Shown here: in pieces, positions 42,401 through 49,354 of the stretch
How the letters are laid out: each line of letters begins with the position of its first letter
Numbering within the stretch: the first letter of the stretch is position 1
NCBI RefSeq assembly: GCF_000430645.1
Contig: NZ_AUMK01000005.1
Span: 366,190 to 430,189, forward strand
From: Aquimarina latercula DSM 2041
Lineage (GTDB): Bacteria; Bacteroidota; Bacteroidia; Flavobacteriales; Flavobacteriaceae
Length of the DNA: 64,000 nt
Direction of reading: 5' to 3'
Translations under genes and position numbers: made by a program
The notes under the pieces: model-generated
What the model saw: only the letters and a program-made list of their open reading frames with translations
Database searches by the model: none
Told to the model about the DNA's origin: nothing

Positions 42401-45400
42401 AATATAAGAACACTTTCTTCTTCGGAAAATCTCACTAATTCTACTCTAAAAAGTGGACCTTTTTCTATTTCAAAAGAAGTGCTTTCTATTCTTTCTAGAC
42501 TATCAAGAATTATTTCTTCTTTCTTTTTTTGTCCAGTTGTTTTATAATTTACTACCGGAATACTGAAAATATATGGAGATAAAATTTTCTGATATGGTTC
42601 TCCATCTACATCAATAAAAACTGTTCTTAATATTTCATGTTTTTCAATAAGCTTCGTGAATGTTTTTTCTAATATCGGAATATCTATTACTCCATTTAGC
42701 TTTATTGCTCTGGATACATGATATGAATTATCTTCGTTATCTAATTGATTTAGAAACCACAATCTGTCTTGAGCATATGATAATGGGTATAACTCTTGAT
42801 ACGGAGTTATTATTTTTTCGATTTCTTTTTTATCTAAAGAAGGTACTAGACTTCCTATTTCCTTAATCGTAGGAGATTTATAAAAGTCCTTTAGTGATAA
42901 CTCTATACCCTTTTTATCTCTTAAACTACTAATGAACTGATTGGCCAATAATGAGTGACCTCCTAACTCAAAAAAGCTAACATTCACATCTACCTCGTCC
43001 AGTTTTAGTAATTCTTTCCAAATTGCAGCGATTTCCTTCTCTTCATTTGTAGTAGGCAACTGAACCGTTTCTGTAATATCAGAGATCTTTGGACTCGGTA
43101 ATTTCTTGACATCTATTTTACCATTCGTTAATAATGGAATAGCATCTATAACCACAAAGTGAGTTGGAATCATATATTCAGGTAAAAATTCTCTTAACCC
43201 AACTGCCAGTGATGAAATGTTTACAAAAGATTGGTTTGCTACAAGATATGCTATCATAATCGGCATTCCTTTAAACTCATCTATACAAACGTAACTATCC
43301 AAAACGTAAACATTAACCGCCTGAATGGCCTGTTCAATTTCTTCGGTTTCTATGCGATATCCTCGATAACTTAATTGATTATCTTTTCTGCCATAAAAAA
43401 TCAAATTATCATTATCATCCCATTTCCCTAAATCTCCCGTTTTATATATTCGTTCTCCCTGAATATTAACAAAAGCTTTTTCAGTTAAATCTTCTTGATT
43501 TAAATAAGCTATTGCTAACCCAAGGCCTGAAAGTCCTATTTCTCCCACTGCTCCTTTAGGTAACAAATTTTTATTGTCTAAAATGTATACATTTCTATTG
43601 GTAATTGGCTTTCCAATAGACATTAAAGAATTAGCATTCTCAATTTTATGATAGGTAGCACAAACCGTGCTTTCTGTAGGTCCATATGTATTATATACAT
43701 CGTACTTTTCTATCAAATTATTAACGTGATGCGGTTTTAGAACATCTCCTCCACTAATCAACGTTTTTATACTTAATTCATAATTCGCATCATTTTCATT
43801 TAAAAACTGCAATACAAAAGGATTTGTGCTTAATAAAGTAATATTAAATTCTTCGCACTCTTTAATCAGTTTATTAAAATCCTTGGTGTCATTTGCAATT
43901 ATTAAATTACCTCCAACCGAAAGTATAGGAAATATTTCCTCTATAGAAGTATCAAAAGAAAGTGACGCTTGCTGCAACACATTATCTTCACAATCAAGTT
44001 CAAAATACGCTACAAATGTTGCTATATAATCATACAAAGATTCATGACTTATCATTACTCCTTTCGGAACACCGGTAGATCCTGAAGTATATATGATATA
44101 TGCAAGGTCTTCTTTTGATATTTTGACCGATTTAAAATCGTTAGATGTTTGTTTTTCTTCTAAAACCTCATCGATATTGTATTCTTTTTCATGAAAAGTT
44201 CCATTAGAAAAGGAATCCACTAAAACGAATGCTATTTCACTATCATTCATGATATATTCTTTCCGTTCATCTGGATAACTATTATCTATTGGAACATATA
44301 CCCCTCCCATTTTTAATATCGCTAAAATGCAAGCAATACTTTTCTCGGACCTAGACAACATAACCCCTATCCTATCCCCTTTCTTCAACCCCTCATTTTG
44401 GAGGTATCCTGCTATTATAGTTGCTTGAGTATTTAGCGTGGCATAGTTTAGGTTTTTTGCTCCAAACGTTACCGCGGTATCTTCTCCTTGTTCCCTAAAA
44501 ATAGTAGCCCAAAGATCTAAGAATGTCTCATCAGCACGTTCAACTATACTTCCTCTAGAGATCTCATTTACCTCAGATAGTTGTATTGGATCCGCTATTT
44601 TAATTTCTGAAACAGGTTCATTTATATATTCTCCTAAATGCACCAATACATTCTTAAATGAACGTATCAATTCGTTTGCTTCCGATCTAGGTACGTATTT
44701 TTCGTTAATATCAAATCTAAATTTCAATATTCCTCCTGCATGCTCGAAAATGTGTATCGAAATTGGGTCATCTTCACTATCATTAGCAATAGGATGAATT
44801 GTAGATATATTTCCTGCAAAATCACTATTATACTGAAGTCTTTCGTATGACAATCTTACATCGTATAAATGATTAATATCATTTGGTAATTCTTTTATAA
44901 TATCTGCCTGTTGAAATCCTTGATGCCTGTAACATGAAAATAATTCCTTTTTGATACTCTGAATAAAACTTAAAAGATCCCTCTCCTTATTTAAAGCTAA
45001 TTGTAATGGCAAAACACTTATAAAAGGACCAAAAGTTTTCTTTTGTGTAGCATTCTTTCTATTTAGAATCGGCATTCCTAAGCTAATCTCACTCTTTCGA
45101 TAATATTTTGATAGTACCAGAGAACAAACTGCTAGAAGTACATGAAAAATACTTAACCTTTCTTGTTTTGTTATTTCCCATAATTTTTGATTTTCTATAT
45201 CCGATAATTCAGTTTCCAGGTGATAATGGCCCTCTCCTCTGCTACTTTCTTTATAAATCAATGAAGGAAGTTCCCGATATCTATTCATCCAGAATTTCTT
45301 ATCTTCAATAAAATTATCAGACATTCTATATGCATTTTCAGAAAGAATATAATTCTCATACAGCGTGGTATGACTTTCTATATCTGCATATGTATAACCA

Positions 45401-45873
45401 TCTTCGAGTAACAATTGCTCATAAATTCTATTGACCTCATTAAATAACAATTGAAAAGAAAATCCATCTGAGATGATATGGTGCAATTTTGAATACCAAA
45501 TTGTACAATCTGACGAAACATTTATTAACCACATTTTATAAAGCGGTTTTTCTTCTTCAAATAGAAATGCTTCAGAAAAATCCCTTTCTATCTTTTTTAT
45601 TGCTTTCTCCTTACTTGACTCCTTAAAGCATTTTAAAAACTCGGAATGATCATGTGCCAGAACATCGTACATCGGTATTCCTTGATCTTCCTTAAAAATA
45701 AAAGAAAACACATCATTTTCTTTAACTAATATGCTAAATGCTTTATTGAATAGCTCGAAATCAATCTCCCCTTGAATTACTACATACCCTCCTATATTAT
45801 ACTTAGGAGATTCAGGAGTCATCATTTGGTCTAACCAAACGTTTTTCTGTATATTAGAAAGTGTATTTTTCAT
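33436..45873 (-). CDS. Initiating NRPS, Cstart-A-T / C-A-T / C-A(Leu)-T / C-A(Ala)-T
   Basis: A 4145-residue, four-module synthetase that probably starts the peptide. The first C domain (HHIISDGFS about 132) resembles the EntF C domain over its opening and the WY-x-HHxxxDGFSF region, the type that accepts an aryl or acyl group. Module 1: code DTESIGTVC plus Lys; Glu at the third position and likeness to Lys codes suggest a basic residue; carrier about 972. Module 2: C motif HHLILDGW about 1160, code DAEHVGKIS plus Lys, unassigned; carrier about 2017. Module 3: C about 2211, code DAWYLGNVV plus Lys, Leu; carrier about 3053. Module 4: C about 3244, code DLYNNALTY plus Lys, one residue from the standard Ala code; carrier GGNSL about 4083. 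It ends in T, matching the docking-segment start of the next protein. Its ATG overlaps the NusG-like stop (TGATG). Confidence 0.93.
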   Translation of the reverse strand: MKNTLSNIQKNVWLDQMMTPESPKYNIGGYVVIQGEIDFELFNKAFSILVKENDVFSFIFKEDQGIPMYDVLAHDHSEFLKCFKESSKEKAIKKIERDFSEAFLFEEEKPLYKMWLINVSSDCTIWYSKLHHIISDGFSFQLLFNEVNRIYEQLLLEDGYTYADIESHTTLYENYILSENAYRMSDNFIEDKKFWMNRYRELPSLIYKESSRGEGHYHLETELSDIENQKLWEITKQERLSIFHVLLAVCSLVLSKYYRKSEISLGMPILNRKNATQKKTFGPFISVLPLQLALNKERDLLSFIQSIKKELFSCYRHQGFQQADIIKELPNDINHLYDVRLSYERLQYNSDFAGNISTIHPIANDSEDDPISIHIFEHAGGILKFRFDINEKYVPRSEANELIRSFKNVLVHLGEYINEPVSEIKIADPIQLSEVNEISRGSIVERADETFLDLWATIFREQGEDTAVTFGAKNLNYATLNTQATIIAGYLQNEGLKKGDRIGVMLSRSEKSIACILAILKMGGVYVPIDNSYPDERKEYIMNDSEIAFVLVDSFSNGTFHEKEYNIDEVLEEKQTSNDFKSVKISKEDLAYIIYTSGSTGVPKGVMISHESLYDYIATFVAYFELDCEDNVLQQASLSFDTSIEEIFPILSVGGNLIIANDTKDFNKLIKECEEFNITLLSTNPFVLQFLNENDANYELSIKTLISGGDVLKPHHVNNLIEKYDVYNTYGPTESTVCATYHKIENANSLMSIGKPITNRNVYILDNKNLLPKGAVGEIGLSGLGLAIAYLNQEDLTEKAFVNIQGERIYKTGDLGKWDDNDNLIFYGRKDNQLSYRGYRIETEEIEQAIQAVNVYVLDSYVCIDEFKGMPIMIAYLVANQSFVNISSLAVGLREFLPEYMIPTHFVVIDAIPLLTNGKIDVKKLPSPKISDITETVQLPTTNEEKEIAAIWKELLKLDEVDVNVSFFELGGHSLLANQFISSLRDKKGIELSLKDFYKSPTIKEIGSLVPSLDKKEIEKIITPYQELYPLSYAQDRLWFLNQLDNEDNSYHVSRAIKLNGVIDIPILEKTFTKLIEKHEILRTVFIDVDGEPYQKILSPYIFSIPVVNYKTTGQKKKEEIILDSLERIESTSFEIEKGPLFRVELVRFSEEESVLIFCEHHLILDGWTQGILFRDFVDIYNELKKNPDFDIKQPEIAFKDYAYWEKESLNEEVINEQLDFWEHKFDGFSNDLVLPLDNKRPLSSTTKGGTIEHICSLEFSEQLRQFSEEQKVSLFITMITAFKIVLSKFSNHNDICVGTAVSNRHHKEFEEVLGMIVNTIPLRTILNTNQSLVEVLNEVKETCLNAYSYESTPFSKIVERLNPKRNLNQHPLFQHMFSFVNVPIKNMSLLDAEIEIVKGHNEFSKFDISVVVNTVYEQADSFTNDIDRRISIEWEYNSDIFEAVTMERMLSMYLNILDNLVTKPSQSLHTLDYISIPEKDLLLNSFNTTKTESIEEESIVNLFIAQVEKTPDEVAVVFNDNELTYKELDTKSNQLAHYLLSHYDLEAEDLVAIKLQRSEWLVISILAVLKAGAAYVPIDPEYPQQRITYIKQDSNCKITIDEQLLQTFEEKVSFSKLLPKVAIKPNNLAYVIYTSGSTGKPKGVMVEHGSLGNYILNQTKKFSFDSTERVLQFSNPSFDASVEQLFLTLLNGAALVIVSKEDIRDPFLLTKVLKKYAITHLHATPSYLHQMLDLNSCTALRRIVSGGEFCSKDLAEKMNNISDFYNKYGPTEATISATLCKVTQKHLENGVIPIGTPIDNAQVYILSDSLELQPIGVIGEICISGKGLSRGYLNRAELTAERFVNHPFIPKTKLYKTGDLGRWLADGTLEFIGRKDNQVKIRGYRIELGEIENTILSRIDAEHVVVLAKEVAESIVLVAYIMADEDKMDRKWLRTSLHKVLPDYMIPSYYVVLDEFPLTSNGKINTKALPEVAGEDIIRNEYKAPSNALERQLVLIWQEILDVKTIGVTDNFFELGGHSLKATILINKIKKTLGLSLSVRDLFLSPTIEGITSQIKESTYINIPKVQEQENYVLTPSQRRLWVLSQYKEGSIAYNIPSVLKLEGVLDLAQLKKAFQAVIERHESLRTVFKGDDLEEVRQYILPKGAISIDIDLYDVSEVSDASSELSTIIENNYEYHFNLETGPLLKLGLIKVSTNEHLLLFNMHHIISDGWSMEVLSKELMLIYDSLIHDRDINLPELPIQYKDYSDWLCSEEQEKELEASRDYWLENFKGEVPVLELPTYKPRPKIKTYNGDSFDYSFSEGTSQDLQNFSEGQGVSLFMTLMSGINGLFSRYTGGDDFIIGTPIAGREHSELEHQIGLYLNTLAIRTSFDSTISFKNLIAVQKRTLLDAYSHQKYSLDRLVDELDLHRDTSRSSLFDVVVVLQNQQDILSSKSVGIEGLDVTPYKDQYRKSSQFDLSFIFSEQAGQVSLHLEYNTDIYELDFIENLCIHLESLLVQSIQHPDQNISELSFLRASEKQQLLEGFNATKTVYPKAASIVDLFVIQVIKTPRATALVHKNKKYTYQELDELSNQLAHYILDNYNVSVEDLVAVKLERTEWLVISLLAVLKTGCAYVPIDTTYPEQRIDYIEKDSECIVTIDENLLLEFNQQEDIVKTLPKIDIKPSNLAYVIYTSGSTGKPKGVMIEHKSLLNLCSWHISEYNLEASSRGSLYAGIGFDASVWEIYPYLVSGGSLYPISDQEVRYDVNLLIEFLRNHKITHTYLPTKICEELVNRNIELGNTKILTGGEALKLPENSNSLRIYNNYGPSENTVVTTSFDLNDRIGENIPIGRPIANTQVYILSENLELQPISVVGEICISGDGLSRGYLNRPELTEEMFVTHPFDKERRLYRTGDLGRWLPDGTVEFLGRKDDQIKIRGYRIELGEIENVILSQTKMKQVVVLAKEIAGDTILAAYYVNEEEVDKQELRTAIGKELPEYMIPSYFVSLKELPLTSNGKIDKKALPEVAEEYIVRNEFVAAKTEDEKQLVSIWQEVLDIEKIGVTDNFFELGGHSLKATILINKIKKGLGLEVSIKDLFLHPTIVGMLSNAIENKYDAIPLVENKDDYALTSSQRRLWVLSQFKEGNIAYNISGVTEIKGILDVDQLTKAFLHLISRHESLRTVFKRNDNEEVRQNIMDINTIDFSIDTFDLCTYKNQDLSIKTIIDKNHQHQFDLEKGLLVKLEVIKISLDRHLLLFNMHHIISDGWSMEILQKELMLTYNSLVHNTDIQLSELSIQYKDYAAWLSSAEQQNKLNTSKEYWLEQFKGELPVMELPTNKKRPKIKTYNGDSIIHNLSKDISEQLQLFSEQNEVSLFMVLMAGINGLLSRYTNSNDIILGTPVAGRDHLELENQIGLYLNTLPIRTQFDNTICFNDLVNLQKGVLLDAYSHQQYPLDVLVDDLDVQRDTSRSALFDILVILQNQQDLFSSESLKVDGLEIRPYLEHRRNVSQFDMSFIFSEKEGQLSLQLEYNTDVYDANFVENLIFHLDNFITNCIYNSNKPISKINYVSDAEQQKLLYDFNATTVETVKDRTIVDLFTEQALKTPDDIAIVSEDQELTYEDVDELSNQLANFLISKYDIKEEDLIGVKLHRDEWLVVSLLAVLKTGGAYVPIDPEYPQQRIDYIENDSKCRVTVDKELIALFGEEDIISKKLPKINIKPANLAYVIYTSGSTGAPKGVMLTHNNAVTMLNWSKREFETTGFDMMYAVTSHCFDLSVYEIFYPLSIGKKIRILSNGLEIEKHLDKDKNVLINTVPSVLQTLLDTEASFSNVVGINLAGEPFPVSFTNKFLSSDIEVRNLYGPSEDTTYSSCQKIERYYERSTPIGAPIDNTQFYILSDDLTLQPIGVIGELCISGDGLSKGYLNKPELTKEKFIDHPFINGKKLYKTGDLGRWLSDGTIEFIGRKDDQVKIRGYRIELGEIENVLVQQEDIQQALVVVKEIQGDNVLVSYIIGSTEINKQELKSNLRTYLPDYMIPDYFQVLDVFPLTPNGKIDKKALPEVLGKDIFRNEYVAPSTAIEKKLVVIWEEVLKVNGVGVTDNFFELGGNSLKATVLINKINKNFNTLFSIQDLYETQDIVGVSTKLKFIVFQNQLELTNADNLEEVTI

Positions 45874-46400
45874 CAGACTGCTTTTGATATTTTTGATAAA
45901 TAGTTTGAAGGCACCGTAGCTGTAATTCCCTGATTTATGGAATCTAACCGTACTATAATCTTATTTTCATTATTGATATTAATTACTTCGCATTCAATAC
46001 CCGCTAAAGAACCATATTGGATAAGCATCACTTCACCTTCTTCATATGACTCATTATCGACTTTTATATCTTTAACACCATTAGCATCCACTAAGAACTT
46101 TATTTTGTTTATTTCTTCATCTTTTACTATTCCATACTCAGATCCGAAACGAATAAAAGAACAAGCACCTTCAACAGATAATGTTTTATGGAAATCCATA
46201 GATGTTTTTATGTTCACAAAGACATATGAGGAAAATAAAGGGATTTCCAATTTCTTTTGTCGATCACTCCATTTTCTTATAGTTGTTACTATAGGGAGAA
46301 AGGATTCTAGTCCATTTTCCTTTAGCAATTCATCAACTTTTCTTTCGTAACGTGATCTTACATAAAGTACGTACCAACCTGTTTTAAGAAGCTTACCCAT
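45873..46400 (-). CDS. Specialised NusG paralogue (UpxY/LoaP/RfaH type), operon antiterminator
   Basis: A 175-residue NusG N-terminal-domain protein (WYVLYVRSRYERKV at 8-21 is the NGN signature; FSSYVFV at 56-62) with a C-terminal KOW-like region (about 125-170). NusG paralogues of this size bind RNA polymerase and let it read through pauses and terminators in one long operon: UpxY in Bacteroides capsule loci, LoaP in Bacillus polyketide loci, RfaH in enterobacteria. Here it is the first gene of a synthetase operon exceeding 46 kb and is translationally coupled (1-bp overlap) to the first synthetase. Its likely job is therefore processive transcription of this operon. It is not the housekeeping NusG, which in this phylum lies with secE and ribosomal-protein genes. 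Confidence 0.88.
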   Translation of the reverse strand: MGKLLKTGWYVLYVRSRYERKVDELLKENGLESFLPIVTTIRKWSDRQKKLEIPLFSSYVFVNIKTSMDFHKTLSVEGACSFIRFGSEYGIVKDEEINKIKFLVDANGVKDIKVDNESYEEGEVMLIQYGSLAGIECEVININNENKIIVRLDSINQGITATVPSNYLSKISKAV

Positions 46401-46475
46401 GATTAATGTTTTAATAAGGATGAAAAAATGTTTGTGTGTAATCTATATATTTATAAGAATAAAAAAGAAGGTTTT

Positions 46476-46500
46476 AAAAAAAGCCCATAGCTTCGCTTCC
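46476..46500 (-). promoter_or_regulatory. Possible leader attenuator (hairpin plus U-run)
   Basis: In the transcript of the NusG-NRPS operon, about 80 nt before the first start codon, a short hairpin (arms GAAGC/GCUUU, loop UAUGG) is followed directly by a run of seven U. It looks like a weak intrinsic terminator in the leader, which is where operon-specific NusG paralogues are known to act. The stem is only 4-5 bp, so this is tentative. Confidence 0.35.
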
Positions 46501-46609
46501 TTGACTCACATCCAGTATATTCTGTAAAAATTTATGTATTGAAGGGTTAGTTTCTGCTTTTCTAAATATCTATAAGAATATCACAAAAAGCTTTCGCTAA
46601 TATTTGATA

Positions 46610-46637
46610 CAAACATAAAGTAAAACACAACCTCAAA
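46610..46637 (-). promoter_or_regulatory. Candidate promoter of the NusG-NRPS operon
   Basis: On the minus strand TATGTTTG (46617-46610) fits the Bacteroidota -7 box TAnnTTTG. A TTTG lies 16 bp upstream (46637-46634), closer than the usual 19 bp, so the -33 contact may be poor and the promoter activator-dependent. Start of transcription would be near 46603, giving a leader of about 200 nt. Confidence 0.45.
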
Positions 46638-46654
46638 ACAAGTCATTAGAGTCC

Positions 46655-46688
46655 GTTTTCAGGAATAACTGGCTTTAATTCACGGAAT
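46655..46688 (-). promoter_or_regulatory. Paired direct repeat, candidate AraC-type operator of the NRPS operon
   Basis: On the minus strand ATTCCGTGAATT starts at 46688 and ATTCCTGAAA starts at 46666, exactly 22 bp apart. The second half-site is identical over 10 bp to the second half-site in front of the RiPP precursor gene (52873-52882), where a similar motif also lies 22 bp upstream. The site is 49 bp upstream of the candidate -7 box. Direct repeats at about two helical turns are a usual target of AraC-family proteins, one of which is encoded at 50374-52134. Confidence 0.5.
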
Positions 46689-46999
46689 CGCGAACAAAAA
46701 ACAACAACGCAAAACACTTATTATCAATGATTTAAAAAAAATAGATCAATTTCACACTTAGAAAACACTTTATACCCTTGTTCACCCAAAACACAATGAA
46801 TTTATTCCTTTAATTGCTCTATTATCCTAATATTTTTTATTAGTCAATAACACTATTTTTAGAAATAAACTATAATAATTAGGGTAGAAAGGATCGAGTT
46901 TGCATTGAAAATCAAACTTCTTTTCTTAATCATATGTTAAAGATCATCCATCTTACAACTGAAAAACCGTAATATCAGAGGATGATGAAAAGAAAAAAT

Positions 47000-47007
47000 T
47001 ATATTTG
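47000..47007 (+). promoter_or_regulatory. Candidate -7 box for the split lanB genes
   Basis: TATATTTG matches the Bacteroidota -7 consensus TAnnTTTG and lies 43 bp before the TTG start at 47050. No TTTG is present at the -33 position. The remainder of the 650-bp divergent region (46401-47049) holds no ORF I would defend, only the leader, promoter and operator candidates listed for the minus strand. Confidence 0.4.
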
Positions 47008-47049
47008 TTACTATATCACACAATGTAATTTTATTATACAGTATTTAGC

Positions 47050-49344
47050 TTGAAACCAAAAAACCCATATACCTTCTTCAATAAATTTTGTTTAAGAGTA
47101 CCTCTCTTACCTTTAGATTTTTATTTTGATTTGACAAAAAATGAAGAGATTTCAATAGAAATGTTTAGAAAAATCTGGACAAATGATATTGTTAAAGAGG
47201 CTATATTTTTAGGATCTCCTGAGCTTTTTATTGCTATTAACAAATGGTTTGAGGGAGAGATCATTGATCCAAAAAAAGTAGATAGATTAAAAATTTCTTT
47301 ACTTAAATATCTATCCCGGATGTCATCTAGATGCACCCCTTTTGGATTGTTTGCAGGATGTAGCATAGGAGAATTCGGTGAATCAACTGCTATTGAACTG
47401 AAACCTAACCACAAACATCATAGACAAACCCGTTTTGACATGAATTTTCTAGTTGCTTTTTCGCAAAAACTAGCTAGAATTGACTATATCCAAAAACAAC
47501 TTCTTTGGTTTCCTAATAATAGTATATATAGAATAGGAGAACAATATAGATATGTAGAATACATTTATAATAAAAAAAATAGAAGAGAACATTCTATAGA
47601 AGCAGTAACACATACACCATATTTGGAAAGTATCCTTGAACACGCTAAATCAGGAAAAAAAATTGAAGAACTTACTTCTTTATTAGTAAATGATCATATA
47701 TCGATTCAAGATGCCGAAGAATTTATTGAACTCTTGATTCAGAATCAAATTATAGTAAGTGAAATAGAACCCTCCGTAACAGGACAAGATTTTTTAATTC
47801 AGTTATCAAATAATTTAAAAAAAATTAAAAATACCGAATCCATAATCAATCAAATTGATCAATACCAAAAAAATTTAGATCAAATTGATGAAAAAATAGG
47901 AAATAAAACTCAAGTTTATTTGGATTTAAGTAAGTCTGTAGAAAAAACAAATACACCCTTCGAGTTAAAGTATCTATTCCAAGCGGATTTATATACTGAA
48001 GCAATCAAAAACCAACTAGATATTCGTTTTGGGTATCAAATAAAAAGGGCAATGGTAATTTTAAACAAGATGAGTTTACCTTCCCAAAACAGTACTTTAC
48101 AACAATTTAAAGATGCATTTAAAAGAAGATACGAGACACGTGAAATTCCTTTATCCACAGTATTGGATACAGAAATTGGTATTGGATATCGCCAAGATAC
48201 CCAAGCAGTAGATTCTAATCCTTTTTTAGATGGCTTACAGGTTCCTCATAAACGCAGCTTAAAACAAAATTTACAGTGGGATCCCATAAAAGATATTCTA
48301 AATAACAAATTACAACAAGCTAATTCTGAGAACCTATATACAATACAATTGTTCGATAAGGATTTTGAAAACTTGGATATCAACTGGACAGATCTTCCTG
48401 ATTCCATATCTACAATGACAGAAGTTTTCACATTAGATAATCAAGAAAAAATAGCATTATCTAGCATAGGAGGAGCATCTGCTGCGGCTCTTCTGGGTCG
48501 TTTCTCAACCGGTAATCAAACGATTTTTGAACATGTTCAACATGTCGCAACTATTGAGGAGCAAATGCATCCTGAGAAACTTATTGCTGAAATAATTCAC
48601 TTACCAGAATCTCGTACTGGAAACGTAATTCGTAGGGCTGTAATACGAAAGTATGAAATTCCATATTTAGGAAAATCTAGCCTTCCTATTGAGCAACAAC
48701 TTCCTATACAAGATCTTATGCTCTCAATTAAAAATAATACTTTGGTTTTACGTTCCAAGAAACATAACAAAACGGTTCTTCCAAGATTGACCAACGCACA
48801 CAATTATGGTAGACAAAACTCTTTACCTATTTACCATTTTTTATGTGACATGCAAAAACAGAATATGCGAGGAGGTATCGCTTTTAATTGGGGTGAAACA
48901 CTTGAAAAAAATAAGTTTTTACCCAGAGTAGAATACAAGAATTTTATCTTCTCAAAAGCACGTTGGCGTATCTCAAAAATAGATGTTGCTCCGTTTCTGG
49001 ATGATATAAAAACCAAAAATAATTACCTTATTAAGGTAACAAAATGGAGAAAAAAACTACTAATACCTGAGTATGTTCAGCTTATTGATAAAGATAATAC
49101 GCTACTGATCAATTTTGAAAATAAAGAATCTATCCTTATGTGGTTAAATACTATAAAAAACAGAGAAGAATTTTTATTAGAAGAATTTTTATTCATAGAA
49201 GACAGTCCTGTAAAACAGGGAAGTAATAAATACTCTAATCAATGTGTATTCTCATTTTACAATGAAACAAAAGTAAATCAGATACCTAAAAAAGATACCG
49301 TATTAGATTCTAGTAAATTATCAAAGATAGCAGTAAAGGCGTAA
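47050..49344 (+). CDS. Lantibiotic dehydratase, N-terminal (glutamylation) part, LanB-like
   Basis: A 764-residue protein with the hallmark RMSSRCTPFGLFAG (90-103) of lantibiotic dehydratases. Further family features are HNYGRQNSLPIYHFL (about 587-601) and a FLPRVEY segment near 620. In class I lanthipeptide and thiopeptide enzymes this part transfers glutamate from glutamyl-tRNA to Ser/Thr of a precursor peptide. The elimination domain is absent here and is encoded by the next gene, a split arrangement known from thiopeptide and pinensin-type loci. The TTG start at 47050 is chosen because the conserved F-x-LR-x-P motif follows within 18 residues and no in-frame ATG lies between it and the upstream stop. 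A stand-alone enzyme of this family can also be an aminoacyl-tRNA peptide ligase (PEARL), but the adjacent elimination gene argues against that. Confidence 0.88.
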   Translation: MKPKNPYTFFNKFCLRVPLLPLDFYFDLTKNEEISIEMFRKIWTNDIVKEAIFLGSPELFIAINKWFEGEIIDPKKVDRLKISLLKYLSRMSSRCTPFGLFAGCSIGEFGESTAIELKPNHKHHRQTRFDMNFLVAFSQKLARIDYIQKQLLWFPNNSIYRIGEQYRYVEYIYNKKNRREHSIEAVTHTPYLESILEHAKSGKKIEELTSLLVNDHISIQDAEEFIELLIQNQIIVSEIEPSVTGQDFLIQLSNNLKKIKNTESIINQIDQYQKNLDQIDEKIGNKTQVYLDLSKSVEKTNTPFELKYLFQADLYTEAIKNQLDIRFGYQIKRAMVILNKMSLPSQNSTLQQFKDAFKRRYETREIPLSTVLDTEIGIGYRQDTQAVDSNPFLDGLQVPHKRSLKQNLQWDPIKDILNNKLQQANSENLYTIQLFDKDFENLDINWTDLPDSISTMTEVFTLDNQEKIALSSIGGASAAALLGRFSTGNQTIFEHVQHVATIEEQMHPEKLIAEIIHLPESRTGNVIRRAVIRKYEIPYLGKSSLPIEQQLPIQDLMLSIKNNTLVLRSKKHNKTVLPRLTNAHNYGRQNSLPIYHFLCDMQKQNMRGGIAFNWGETLEKNKFLPRVEYKNFIFSKARWRISKIDVAPFLDDIKTKNNYLIKVTKWRKKLLIPEYVQLIDKDNTLLINFENKESILMWLNTIKNREEFLLEEFLFIEDSPVKQGSNKYSNQCVFSFYNETKVNQIPKKDTVLDSSKLSKIAVKA

Positions 49345-49354
49345 TCCTCTTAAA

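Noticed and set aside
5189..45311. Many 60-100 codon plus-strand frames inside the NRPS genes
   Set aside because: They lie opposite continuous, domain-rich synthetase frames, have no family signature, and several repeat at the same place in homologous modules, as expected for antisense shadows of conserved motifs.
46861..47049. A third copy of the paired ATTCCTGAAA operator in front of the LanB genes
   Set aside because: Only loose TGAAA matches occur (46906, 46960), 54 bp apart and without ATTCC, so lanB control by the same site is not supported.
47050..49344. Reading the LanB-like gene as a PEARL (aminoacyl-tRNA peptide ligase)
   Set aside because: PEARLs lack the elimination part, while here a SpaB_C-type gene follows by 10 bp. 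It remains a fallback because the core is free of Cys.
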